Assembly: GCA_008729055.1 (NCBI GenBank)
Contig: SDUX01000001.1
Span: forward strand, 1,488,001-1,552,000
Length of the DNA stretch: 64,000 nucleotides
From: Pyropia haitanensis
Lineage: Eukaryota; Rhodophyta; Bangiophyceae; Bangiales; Bangiaceae
Direction: 5' to 3'
Shown here: one piece after another, positions 1 to 10,016 of the stretch
How positions within the stretch are numbered: position 1 is the stretch's first letter
How the letters are laid out: every line of letters begins with the position of its first letter
Notes under the pieces: model-generated
What the model saw: the letters and a program-made list of their open reading frames with translations, nothing else
Database searches by the model: none
What the model was told of the DNA's origin: nothing
Program-made: the position numbers and the translations under genes

Positions 1-740
1 TGGGGGGGGGTGTCTGGTCCGCTCGCCGCCCCCCGACCCGCCACCGCCGCCGCCCCGACCCGCGCCCGCCGCCGCCGCCGCCGCCACCGCTGCCGCCACC
101 AGCCACCACCCCCACCACCACCACCACCACCACCACCACCGCCGCCGCCGCCGCCGCCGCCGCGGCGGCCGCCGCCGCCGCGCCCCCCCCCCCCACCGCC
201 GCCATCCCCGCCGCCCGCCACCGCCGTGGCAGCCGCGGCGGCGCGTGCCGCCCGCGCGCCACCGCCGCGACGCGACCGCCGCGCCGCGGCGGCGACGCGA
301 CCGCCGCGCGGCGGCGACGCGGCGCGGCACGCCGCCGGCGTGGCGTGCGTGGCAGGGGGGGGGGGGGGGTCAACCGCCGCCACGGCGGCGGCGGCGGCCG
401 GCGGCGCCACCGCCGGCCCGTCGAGGCACGCCCCGCGTGCGCCGCGGCCGCCGCCGTCGCGGCGGGGCCGCCACGGCGCCGCCACGCGCGTGGGTGGTTG
501 GTGGGCGGAACCCCCCCCCCCCCCGCGCCATCCCCTCTGCCATTGCCGGTGCGGCCGCGGCCGCACGTGCGGCGGCGGCGGCGGCGGCGTTCCCCCCCGC
601 CCCCCCCGCCCCCCCCCGGCGTTTTTTGCTTCCCGCCTCGGAGCGGCCGCCGCCGCCGCCGCGGTGCGCGTGGACGGTCCGCCTGGGGATCGGCCGCGTC
701 GCGGCGACGGCCACACGCCTGGTGCCGCCGCCGACGCGGG
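1..740. other. GC-only low-complexity 5' flank of the CLC gene
   Basis: Upstream region made of CCG, CCA and CGG triplet runs plus several C or G homopolymers. Positions 113-176 are an almost pure run of CCA then CCG units. Long frames cross it on both strands, but they are only poly-Pro, poly-Arg and poly-Ala translations with no recognisable domain. I see no separate gene here. A GC-rich promoter or 5' UTR for the downstream channel gene is the likely content. Confidence 0.5.
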
Positions 741-3465
741 ATGGACGCGGACGCGGACGCGCCGGCGTGGCCGGCGGCCGCGGCGGTGGCGGCGGCGGCG
801 GCGTCGGCCGCGGCGGTGGCTAGGCCGCGTGGCGCCGCCGCGTCCGCCGCCGCTACCGATGGCGGCGGCGGGGATGGCGGTGGGGGTCGGCGTGGGGTGG
901 CGGCGGCGGCGCCCTTCCCTCCCCTCTCCCCTAGCCCCCATGGACAGGCGGCGGCTGCCATCCGCGGCAGTGGCAGCGGTAGCGGTAGCGGTAGCGGCAG
1001 CGGCAGCGGCAGCGGCAGCGGCAGCGGCAGCGGCAGCAGTACCGTTGGCGGTAGCGGTAGCGGCGGCGGCGGCAGCGGCAGCGGCAGCGGTACCGACAGC
1101 GGTAGCGGCGGCGGCGGCGCCCGCCCCACCCCCCCTCCCCCCCCCCGCCCCCCCCTCAAGCCGCTCGGCCTCCCCGGCGTCCCCGCCGGCGTTGCGACCG
1201 GCGCGGTCGCGCACCCCCCCCCCCCCGGCAACTTTGACGCCGAGTACGCGGCGGTCTTTGCGCCGCGGAGCCACCGCTTTGAGACGGTCAACTTTCGGAC
1301 GCCCGCGTCGGCGGCCAACCGGGCGGCGGGGGTGGTGCCGCTGGCCGCGGGCGACGCGCGGCGGGTGGGGCTGCTCGCGACGGCGGCGGCGGTGGTGGTG
1401 GGGGTGGCCGCGGCGGTGCTCGCGTTTGGGGTGGACCAGGGCGTGCGGGGGGGGTACGCGGTTGTGTACCGTGTGACGGGGGCGGTGCTGGGGGGGGGGG
1501 TGGGGGGGGGAGGGGGGGGGGGCCTCGGCCGCCCGCACCGCCACCGCCGCGGCGGTGTTTCTCGCCCTCAACGCCGCGTCCGTCGCGGTCGCCGCGGCGC
1601 TCGTCGTGTACGTGGCGCCGCCCGGGTCTGGCTCGGGCATCCCCGAGCTCAAGAGCTACCTCAACGGCGTCCGCGTGCCCGGCTTCCTCCGCGCGCGGAC
1701 GCTCGCCGTCAAGGCGGTCGGCGTCGTGGCGGCCATCGCGGGCGGCCTCGTCATTGGCAAGCAGGGCCCCATCATCCACGCGGTCGCCATCCTCGCCGCG
1801 GGCGTATCGCAGGGCGCGTCGGGCGCGCTGCGCGGCCGCCTCCGCGGCGCGCGGGCGGGGCGGGCGCTCGCGCCGCTGCGGACGGAGGGGTGGAAGCGGG
1901 ACTTTACGACCATCGGCGCCGCGACGGGGGTGGCCGTCGCGTTTGGCGCGCCGCTCGGCGCGTGGGTGTGGGTGTACGAGGACGCCGCGACGCACTGGTC
2001 GTGGACGGTGGGGCTGCTGGCGCTGACGGCGAGCCTCGTGGGGGGGGGGACGGTCGGCGTGCTCAGCCGGCTGGCGCGGGGCGTCACGAGCGGCCTCGTG
2101 TCGACGAGCCTGGTGGGCGTCGGCAAGCTCACCGTCAGCGGCGGGCCGGCGCTCGTCGGCGGCGCCGCCGGCTACCCGCTGGTGGACTTTCCGCTGTTTG
2201 CGCTCCTCGGCGTCGCCGGCGGCCTGTACGGTGCGGCGCTGCCGGCGGTCAGCCGCCGGCTGACGCGCTTCCGCTACCGCCACATCAGCCGGCCGGCGGC
2301 GCGGCTGGCCGAGGCGGCCGGCCTGGCGCTCCTCACCGCCGCCGTGCGCGTCGCGCTGACCGCCGCGGGCGGGGCGTGCGTGCCCGTCGGCGGGCCGGGG
2401 GGGGGGTGGACGTGGCCGCCGCGGTGGGCTCGGCGGAGCTCGACTTTTCGCGCTGGGCGTGCCCGCCGGGGCGCGTCAACAGCTGGGCGGCGCTGCTGTA
2501 CAGCCCGGCCGACGTTGTCGCCCGGACGCTCCTGTACGCGCCGGGCGTGGCGACGCTCGACGCGGCGCCGCTGGCCGCCGCGGCCGTCTTCTTTGGCGCC
2601 TTTGCGATCGTCACGTACGGCTTGGCCATCCCCAGCGGCATCTTTTTTCCGGGCGTCGTCATTGGCGCCGCCGCGGGGCGGCTGCTGGGTGTGGGCGTCG
2701 CGGCGGTGTGGACGGCGCGCCCGGCCGGCACGCCCGTCGTCGTCGAGGCGTACGCGCTCGTCGGCGTCGTCGCGGTCCTCGCCGGCATCACGCGCACCGT
2801 GTCGGTCGCGATCATTGTCCTCGAAGCGACCGGCGCGTTTACCGCGTCGTACGCGGCGGCGGTGGCGGCGCTGATCGCCAAGGCGGTCTCTGACGCGCTC
2901 GTAGCCGACGGCATCTACGACACGCACATCAAGCTCAAGGGCATGCCCTGGCTCCCGGCCACGCCGCCGCGGCCGCACATGTACGAGCGCGTCCTCGTCA
3001 ATGACCTGATGGTCCGCCGGGTGGTGGGCGTCCGCCGGCGGGTGCCGGTCGGCGACCTCGTCGCGCTCCTCCGCCGCAGCACCCACAACGCGTTTCCGGT
3101 GTTCCTCAAGCTCGCCGCGCCAGCCACCGACGCCGCCGCCGCCGCGGCCGCCCGTGGCGGAGGGGGGGGCGACGGCGTGCGCGCGGCGGCCGCCGCGGCG
3201 GGCACCCCACGGTCGCTGCCGCGGCGGGCGGCGGCGGGCTTTCGGGAGGCCTCCCTGCCGCCCCAGACACCGGCGGCTCGGGCCGTGTCGGGCAGCGTCG
3301 GCTACGAGCGGCGGACGTCGCGGAGCCCGTGGGGGGGCCCGCCCGGCCTGTCGGCGCGCGCCCGCCACGCGCGGTCGCCCTCTGCGCCGATGCTGACGCC
3401 GACGCCGCCGCCGCCACCGTCGGCCGTTGCCGCGTCGCCGTTGCCGGCGCGTCGACGCGGGGCGC

Positions 3466-3516
<51 letters not shown>

Positions 3517-4313
3517 TGGTAGACGCGAGCGACAGCGACAGTGGCAGTGGCGGCGGCAGCGGCAGCGACGGCGGCGGGCCGGCGGCGCGCGCGACGGGCG
3601 CGCGCGCGTCCGTCGACGGCGCGCCGGGGCGGCGGCCGCGGCACCGCGGCGGCCGATTCGCGCGGCGGCCGCGGCAGCACGGCGGCACCGACGGCGGGCG
3701 GCTGCCGCCGCTCCCCCCCCGGGCGGCCACCACGGGGGACCCGCCGGCGTCGCCATTGGTGCCCCCCCCCCCCCTCCCCCCCAGGCGGCGGCGGGAACAA
3801 CCCCCCACCCCCCCCGCGCGCGTCGGTCGACGACCAAGCCGACGCGCTCTACCCGTTTCGGCACCCCCCCGGCGCCCCCCCCACCGCCGCGGTCGTGGCG
3901 CTGCCCCTCTCCGTCACCGTCAACGTTGTCGAGGACGCGCCGTCGGGGCCGTATGGCCGCGCGTGGGACTTTGTGCTCTTCACGCGCACCCCGCCGGGGG
4001 GGCGGCCGGCGGTCGCCACCGCCGACGGCCGCGCGACCTACCACCTGGAGGGGATGGTCGAGCGGCCGACGCTCGTCGGGCTCGTCCGCGCCGCCGCCGC
4101 GTCGGCGGGGGGGGGGGGGGCGGCGGGTGCCGCCGCCGCCGCCACCGCCGCGGCAACCGCCACCGCGGCCGTCGCGGCGGTCGCCGCGGCGGCGGCCGCC
4201 GCCACGCCGCCCCCCTCTGCGCCCCTCCCCACAGGGGCGGCGGGCGCAACGGGCGCGGCGGGCGCGGCGGGCGCGGCGGGCGCGGCGGGGGCGGGGGCGG
4301 GTGCGGGGGCGGG

Positions 4314-4348
<35 letters not shown>

Positions 4349-4746
4349 GGGCGGCGGCGGACGCGCTCCCCCCCGAGGCGCTCGACGCGGCGTGGCCCCC
4401 CCCCGCGTCGCTCCCCGCCGAGGCGGCGCTGATGGCGGGCCTCCCCCCCGCCGCGCTCGACGCGCTCGTCGACCTTGGCCCGTACGTGGACGTCAACCCG
4501 CTGCTGCTGTCGCACACGGCCACCGCCCGCGAGGCGTACACGCTGCTGCGGGGGACGGGCGCGCGGCATGTGCTGGCGATGGACCTCGCGGGCGGGACGG
4601 TGGCGGGGGTGCTGACGCGCAAGGACGTGCTGGCCGAGGTGGTGGAGGAGGCGCTGGGGGAGGGGGATGGGGATGGGGGGGGGGGGGGCGGGGAAGGGAG
4701 CAAGGGGGGGGACAAGGGGGGGGACAAGGGGGGGGACGCTGTATAG
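741..4746 (+). CDS. CLC-family chloride channel/transporter with C-terminal CBS domains
   Basis: Encodes a polytopic anion channel or transporter of the CLC family. The signatures are GSGIPE (1630-1647), GKQGP followed by IIH (1756-1776), an APLG-type helix ending Y-E-D (1975-1983), and SGIFFPG with a glycine-rich helix (about 2632-2670). A first CBS-like segment (about 2980-3110) and a second (about 4480-4640) form the cytosolic tail. They are separated by an unusually long Gly/Ala/Pro-rich insertion. The frame moves from 3 to 1 at G-runs near 1490-1520, back to 3 at the G-run near 2400, and to 1 at C-runs near 3760-3800. The last break could hide an intron. The start is uncertain: ATG 741 is chosen because it is in frame and upstream of the conserved NFDAEY segment, but an upstream ATG at 345 is also open. 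Family membership is secure. Transport mode is discussed in findings. Confidence 0.85.
964..1100 (+). repeat. GGCAGC/GGTAGC hexamer repeat coding for Gly-Ser
   Basis: Uninterrupted GGYAGC-type hexamers with a few GGCGGC units, in frame with the CLC gene. They give a (GS)n linker before the first membrane helix. Confidence 0.85.
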
Positions 4747-5695
4747 CCGGTGCTCTGCCGACGAACAGGATCGGGGGGGGTTGTCGACTCGCTCGCTCGT
4801 GGGGTGGCAGACGTGCGCGGCACGTACCCCACGCGCCGTCCCTGGGTCGGCGCACCTGCCGGTCATGCCGTCGGCGCAACAAGAGCACATCCGTCCATAT
4901 CCCCACGCGGGGAAGGTGACCAGAGCGCATCCGTCCATGTCTCCTCGCGGGGACGAAAGGCCGTGGCCGCGTGCTAGTCCATCGACCGAGAGTCGTCGAG
5001 GCGGCAGCGGCGACGTGGCGCCACGGCGGCCGGCACCTACGGTGGAGGAACGACACGTGTGGCGCACGATTTTAGAGCCCTCAGTCTAATTGAGATGGGC
5101 CGAACGGAGATTGCCCCGTTCAACGATTGTGCGCTCAAAAGTCGCCCGCATCAACCCCTGCCCGATACTGTAAGAGATGCCAGCCCGTTCTATCGGTACA
5201 TCATTGGCCGCGTCGATAAAAGCAGGCGGAGCTGAAGGAGTCGATGGCGTCGGGTCGACGCTCAGCCGCCCCAACCGCATGTCAGGAGACAGAAGAGCAC
5301 GGACTGACTATGTAGCGCGGACATCCGCGCGGAGGCGTCTGTAGTGCCGGCAGAGAGAGGCGCAGTTGCGCAACACGGCGACGCACTTCGTCCTCTTTGT
5401 CAAACGGGGTGAGGAGGAGCGCGTGCATTGACAGGCTGTTGCGCCCCTGGATGAACCACGTGATTGGCCACACGAAATGCAGCTTTAGTGCGTACGTAAG
5501 GTCCCATTCAACTAAAGTCGCCACACTTTTTCTCGTCGATCCGAAAGTAGGCAAAATGTACGCAATGCACAAATCTCGCTCTGGCGCTGTCAATTGTTGA
5601 CAACTCAAGACGAAAGCAGGTGCAATCGATAGCTCTCGACGCGGCGGACCTGTATCGACACTCCACCCGTCCTCGTGCCGTGTCGGGGCTGTGGC
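4747..5695. other. Intergenic, lower-GC segment; no gene recognised
   Basis: Between the CLC gene and the TIR element the base composition falls clearly below that of the flanking genes, especially after about 5060. A 153-codon frame on the minus strand (5282-5743) has no recognisable motif, and its start lies inside the element's terminal repeat, so I do not call it a gene. The 3' UTR of the CLC gene and possibly old mobile-element remains are the likely content. Confidence 0.4.
4882..4954 (+). repeat. Imperfect direct duplication, period 40
   Basis: A segment of about 32 bases beginning AGAGCACATCCGTCCATAT at 4882 recurs at 4922 as AGAGCGCATCCGTCCATGT, both followed by a CGCGGGGA block. 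Spacing is exactly 40 bases with a handful of substitutions. Confidence 0.75.
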
Positions 5696-5714
5696 ACTAG
5701 TGTCTATTCTACCG
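5696..5714 (+). repeat. Left terminal inverted repeat
   Basis: 19 bp, perfect inverted match to 7229-7247. A related end is found at 46040. Confidence 0.9.
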
Positions 5715-5715
5715 A

Positions 5716-5752
5716 CCGGATCATTTGATCCTTGTCGGATCAAATGATCCGG
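5716..5752. repeat. Left subterminal hairpin
   Basis: 16-bp perfect arms (5716-5731 and 5737-5752) around the 5-base loop TTGTC. Confidence 0.9.
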
Positions 5753-6129
5753 TTTTTCAGTGTCTGTTTTCTTCTAGTTCCCGCCACCTGCCGCCTTTTC
5801 TGAGGCCAGAAACGAACTCAGCGCCGTCTCTTTGCCTTTGGGGGAGCTTGGGTGCATCCAAGCTTGAGCAGAAGATGAGTTTGGCGCGCTTTTTGTCGAG
5901 TGCCCGGGCCGGTGGCGCTGCACCTGGGATCGCCGCCCGCGGCACCATGTGCCAGGTCTTGCGCGCCCGCCGCGTGCCGCGGACGCACAGAAGCAGAGAG
6001 AGCCTGGCGCGTGCGGGTTCCGCACACCAGGGCCGAGTGCAGAGGGGGGGTCGACGACGGGAAAGGCCCCCTCAGCCGAACGGTTGCCAGTTTACTCCTC
6101 CTCCTTCACAGGTCTTCCCCTCTGCCCAC

Positions 6130-6710
6130 CCCCGCGCCACGGCGGCGGCGGGTGCCCCGCCGGCAGGGGGCACCCCCCAGACGCCGGCGCGGGCGGGGGC
6201 GGGCGCCGCCCCGGTGGGCGGCGGCGTCCCCAGTGGCGGCACGCCGACGGCGGGCGGCGGCGGCGGGGTGGTGGCGGCGCCGCCGTTTGGGGCCACCCCC
6301 TCGACGTATGGGACGCCCTTTGGGGTGCGCCTGCGCGGCGGGGCGGCCACCTCCGGGGGGGGGCCCTTTGGGGGCGCCCTGCTGGGGGGATTTCGCTTTG
6401 GCGGCACGCCCCCCGCGGCGGCGTCAGCGAGCAGCGTTGCCGCCGCCGCCGGCAACGGCAGCGGCAGCGGCAGCGGCAGCGGCAGCGGCATCGGCGGAAC
6501 GCCGTCGCGCGCGGCAGCGTCGCCGGCGCCCGCCGGCAGCGGCCGCGGCAGCAGCTGCCGGGTGTTGGCCCCACCGGCGGCCGGAAAGCGGGGAGGGCCG
6601 TTGCCCTTCCCGCCGGCGGCCTTCTCGCCCTTTTCGTCGCTCCTGCCGCCGCCGGCGACGGCGAAGGGGGACGGGGTGGGGGTCTGGCCTCCGGCGGAGG
6701 CGCCGTCGCC
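6130..6710 (+). pseudogene. Captured nucleoporin-like fragment inside the TIR element
   Basis: In frame 1 this segment reads, in order, a GATPSTYGTPFG stretch, PFGGALLGGFRFGGTP, a Gly-Ser run, a C-R-V-L-A-P segment, and PFPPAAFSPFSS. The gene at 38090-38500 has, in the same order, GATPSTPS, FGTPFG, PFGAARGGFRFGATP, a Gly-Ser segment, RVSAPLFG and PFPLATFSPFSS. At the DNA level the 16-mer GGGACGCCCTTTGGGG is identical (about 6310 and 38236). The frame decays into Arg-rich nonsense after about 6720. A second frame, 6890-7140, again gives FGAPGSGAP-like text. I read it as a degenerate copy with no product of its own, although a chimeric transcript is possible. Confidence 0.65.
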
Positions 6711-7183
6711 TCCGCCTCGTCCGCCGCGCAGCCGTCGCCGTCGACGCCGGCGTAGGGGTCGGAGGCGGCACTGGCGACGGCGGCTGTGCCGGCGACGACG
6801 CCGCCGCGGCGGGGTGGGGGCGCAACTCCGACGCCTCCGCCGGCGGGGGCGCCGCGGGCGCCCGTGTTCGGAGCCCTCCCGGCACCGGGCAGGGGGCTGT
6901 GGTGCTGGCCGTGGCGCGACCGTCGTTTGGGGCGCCCGGTTCGGGCGCACCTGCGCTCGCTGCGCCGGGCGCGCTGACCGCCGTGGCGGGGCCTCTGCCT
7001 GCCGCCCCTCTCGTGGCGCCCCTTTCGTCGCCTTTGTGGTCGTCTTCGCCGGCGCTGCGAACGGCGTCGCGGCCGCCGGTCGCCGCGGGCGCCCCTCAGG
7101 CTGCGTCTGTAGCTCTCCGTAGCCTGGTGGAGGACAGAAAACCCTCAGATGCATGGAATCGACGATTTCTGGTCAGGTCAGGC

Positions 7184-7223
7184 GAGGATCAAATGATCCT
7201 CAGGTGAGGATCATTTGATCCTC
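7184..7223. repeat. Right subterminal hairpin
   Basis: 18-bp perfect arms (7184-7201 and 7206-7223, GAGGATCAAATGATCCTC and its complement) around the loop AGGT. Confidence 0.9.
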
Positions 7224-7228
7224 ATCTC

Positions 7229-7247
7229 CGGTAGAATAGACACTAGT
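7229..7247 (-). repeat. Right terminal inverted repeat
   Basis: Perfect 19-bp inverted partner of 5696-5714. Confidence 0.9.
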
Positions 7248-8210
7248 AGCTACTTGCTGACGCCGTTCATTCCGTGGCTCTTCGGCGGCCATCCCCCGCC
7301 CCCCACCCCCGCGCGGATCGGCCACCACCTCGGTCTGTCTTCCCGCCGCCCGCGGGCGCGCCGCCCCCCGCGGACACGACTGACAATGCCACGGCGCCGC
7401 GCGCAGCGCGGCGGCGGCGGCGGTGGCGGCGGCGGCGGCCGCCGCCCGTCGGCGGCGGGGACGGCTTCCCGCGTTCCCCCCCCCCCTCCCCGTCGCCGCA
7501 GCGCGGGCGGGCCGCGGCGGCGGCGGCCGCGCACGGCTCGCGGCGCGGGCATGTCGGTAGTATGGCCCCGGCGGTGGGCCCGCCGCGTGGCCGCTGCCGC
7601 CGCGGCGGCCGGCGCACGCCGCCTGCGCGCCGCCCGCCGTCGTTGGCCTGCCCGGCGGGACGCTCCCAGTCGTAGCGCGTGTTGGGTGGAGGGGGGCGAC
7701 GGCTGGTGGCTGTGACGGCCGTGACGGCGGCGGCAGCGGCAGCGGCGGCAGCGGCAACAGCGGCGGCAGCGGCAACAGCGGCGGCAGCGGCGGCAGCGGC
7801 GGCAGCGGCGGCAGCGGCGGCGGCGGCAGTGGCAGCGGCAGCGGCGGCAGCGGCGGCGGCGGACGGCGAGGGTCTGGTGCGGTGCCGCGGCGACGCGGGA
7901 ACTGGAGGGGGGGCGCCGTGGGGGGCGCTGTTGCTCTCACCTGACCCTACCAGGTTGACTGCCGATACGGCGCGTCACACACCCGGGGTTGACTGTCGCG
8001 TAGGGCGTGCTACTCAAGCCGTGACTTGCCCGCCCCCCTCTGTCCGCCCCCTCTGCTTCCCTCCACCCGTTCCCCGGCCAGCGCTCCCCTTTCCCCTCCG
8101 CTCCCCCCTTTGGTTTTCCCCGCCATTCTCGCGAGCCCGCCCCTCATCCACACTGTGGGTTGTGTGTGTGCGTGTGTGGGGTGGGGGTGGTGAGCGCACG
8201 CCGCCTCCCC
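7248..8210. other. Intergenic region upstream of the first GT47 gene
   Basis: Contains CG-rich low-complexity sequence and a GGCAGC/GGCGGC microsatellite (about 7725-7865). A strongly pyrimidine-rich block lies at about 8025-8130, followed by a short TG tract near 8158-8180, just before the glycosyltransferase start. Long frames on both strands here are poly-Ala or poly-Pro only. The pyrimidine block is a plausible core promoter or 5' UTR, by position alone. Confidence 0.4.
7725..7865 (+). repeat. GGCAGC/GGCGGC/GGCAAC microsatellite
   Basis: About 140 bases of near-perfect hexamer and trinucleotide units, outside any recognised gene. Confidence 0.85.
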
Positions 8211-10016
8211 ATGCGGCTATGGACAGGCCTGTCGGGCGCGCGGGCGTCGCGGCGGCTCGTCCCCACCCTCCCACCCCGCCCCGTCCCTGCCACCGAGCCG
8301 CGCGCGGCGGCGGCCGCGGGCGCGGCGGCGGGTGGGGGCGCCACCCCTCCCGGCGAGGGGAGTGCCGCCGCCGCCCTGCCGCGCACGGTGGGAACCCCGG
8401 CGGGGCGGCTGGCCTGGTGGCGCAAGGGCGGCGTCGCCGGGAGTGGCGGTGGCAGTGGTGGCTGCGGCAGCGTCGGCGGCGGCGGGCGGCGCGCCGCCCG
8501 CGCCTCCTTCCGCGTCGCGACGGCGGTGGTGTTGACCGCCGCGACCGTCGGGTCGGTCGCGTGGCTGACCGCCGGCGCCGGCGGCGTGGCGCGGCCGCCG
8601 GCGCACTTTGCGGCGCTCTTCCACGGGGGGGTGCGACTGTCGGAGGCGGCCCACGCGGTCGTTGATGGTCGCGGGGGCGGGGAAGGGACGGCCGTCTCCG
8701 CCGCCGCCCCTGCTCCCATCGCCACCGCCCCCGCCGCCACCGCCAGCCGCCGCCCCCGCCCGCCCGACGCCGGCGCCGTGGCGCGTGTGCCTCTCCGTGG
8801 CATCCTAGACCGCGGCGACGGCGGCGGCAGGGCGGGTGGCGGCCGCACTCGCACCGGCGCTGCGGCTGGCGGCGGGCGTACCGTGCCGGTGTCGCGGCCA
8901 AAGCAGGCGCCACCGCCGCCGCCACCACCGGTGCGACCCCCACCGTCACGGCCGGTGCCGTCCGCGGCGCTCGTACGGCTGACCGTCTACATGCACACCC
9001 GCGTCGGCTGGGAGCGCGCTTACATTGAGTCCCTGTTTGACAGCCCCGCCCTGGCGGTAACGTGGGTGCCCCTGACGACGGCACAGCTGCAGGGCACCGC
9101 CGGCGGGCGGCCAGTGGGGTGGCGTCCGCCGCGCGGCGCGACCGCGCTCGCCGTCAACGCGATGGTCCTCAAGGGGTCGACGGCCGCGCAGGAGGCGGCG
9201 TTTGGCCGCCTGGTCCGGTGGCTGTCGCCTGCTGTGTCGGTATTTTGTTCGGACGAGCGGGGGCAGGCCGGCTGGGCGCACGCGACGATGGTGGCGCACT
9301 CGACGACGACGCTCCGCCAGTACGGGGTGTACACGTACGCCAATGACACGGCGGCGGGGGGAGGAGCGGCGCGTCGTAGCGGCGGCGACGGCAGCGGCAG
9401 CGGTGACGGCGGCAGCGGTCGCATCTCCCACGCCATCCCCCTTGGGTACATGGCGGGCATGTTTGACGGCAACTACACGGCCCGCCGGCGGGCGCACGCC
9501 AACGCCACCGTCCCCGCCTCCCGCAGGCCCTACGCGTGGGCGTTCCCCTCCAAGCTCCTCGGCAAGGACCGGGAGCCGATGCTCGCCGCGTTCCGCTCGT
9601 GGGCGGGCGCCCCCCACACTGTCGGCCCGCGGTCGGTGCGCGCGACGCGGGCGGCGTACGAGGCCGCCGCGTTTGTGCCCAACTCGCACGGCAACGTGGT
9701 GCTCGATTGCTTCCGGCTGTACGAGGCGAGCATGGCGGGCGCCATCCCGGTGCTCGTCGCGTCCCGCGACGAGTTCCGCACCAACTTTGGCGCGCTCCCG
9801 GCGCTGCCGCCGTGGGTGGTCGCCCCCGACTGGGCGGCCGCGCTCGCCGCCGTGCGGGCGCTGGCGGCCAACCGGGGGGCGCTCGACGCGCGGCAGCGGG
9901 CGGTCAGCGAGTGGTGGTGGCGGGTCAATGACGTGGTGCACCGGCTGGTGGAGGACGCTGTGGTAGGACGGAGGCCGGCCGGAGGGAGAGGGTGGGGGGA
10001 GGGCGCAGGAGGGTAG
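8211..10016 (+). CDS. GT47/exostosin-family-like type II membrane glycosyltransferase, copy A
   Basis: About 601 residues in one unbroken frame. ATG 8211 (MRLWTGLSG) is chosen because copy B begins with the same MRLW-GL segment. A single hydrophobic anchor (about residues 103-122, VATAVVLTAATVGSVAWL) and a Pro/Gly-rich stem are followed by a lumenal domain from about 8960 (VRLTVYMHTRVGWERAYIESL). The stretch around 9691-9760 (GNVVLDCFRLYEASMAGAIPVLV) resembles the exostosin/GT47 nucleotide-sugar-binding region, where a Gly/Ala-x-I-P-V strand is followed by an acidic residue. This makes a Golgi glycosyltransferase of matrix polysaccharide or glycoprotein synthesis likely. Donor and acceptor cannot be inferred. 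The C-terminal domain is nearly identical to copy B (15742-17558), so this is a duplicated gene. Confidence 0.75.
   Translation: MRLWTGLSGARASRRLVPTLPPRPVPATEPRAAAAAGAAAGGGATPPGEGSAAAALPRTVGTPAGRLAWWRKGGVAGSGGGSGGCGSVGGGGRRAARASFRVATAVVLTAATVGSVAWLTAGAGGVARPPAHFAALFHGGVRLSEAAHAVVDGRGGGEGTAVSAAAPAPIATAPAATASRRPRPPDAGAVARVPLRGILDRGDGGGRAGGGRTRTGAAAGGGRTVPVSRPKQAPPPPPPPVRPPPSRPVPSAALVRLTVYMHTRVGWERAYIESLFDSPALAVTWVPLTTAQLQGTAGGRPVGWRPPRGATALAVNAMVLKGSTAAQEAAFGRLVRWLSPAVSVFCSDERGQAGWAHATMVAHSTTTLRQYGVYTYANDTAAGGGAARRSGGDGSGSGDGGSGRISHAIPLGYMAGMFDGNYTARRRAHANATVPASRRPYAWAFPSKLLGKDREPMLAAFRSWAGAPHTVGPRSVRATRAAYEAAAFVPNSHGNVVLDCFRLYEASMAGAIPVLVASRDEFRTNFGALPALPPWVVAPDWAAALAAVRALAANRGALDARQRAVSEWWWRVNDVVHRLVEDAVVGRRPAGGRGWGEGAGG

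Larger units (their letters stand above)
5696..7247. mobile_element. TIR-bounded non-autonomous element carrying a nucleoporin-like fragment (Pack-type)
   Basis: Perfect 19-bp terminal inverted repeats lie at 5696-5714 (ACTAGTGTCTATTCTACCG) and 7229-7247 (its reverse complement). Just inside each end is a perfect hairpin built on GGATCAAATGATCC. The interior (about 6130-6710) translates to Gly/Ala/Thr-rich sequence with YGTPFG, GGFRFGGTP and FSPFSS motifs. These match, in the same order, the nucleoporin-like gene at about 38220-38500. No transposase is visible, so the element is non-autonomous. The base pair TA inside both outer ACTAGT hexamers could be a TA target duplication, with the TIR proper starting GTGTCTATTC. 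The superfamily is not established. Confidence 0.75.

Noticed and set aside
5282..5743. 153-codon minus-strand frame in the lower-GC region
   Set aside because: No motif. Its first residues lie in the element's terminal repeat and hairpin.
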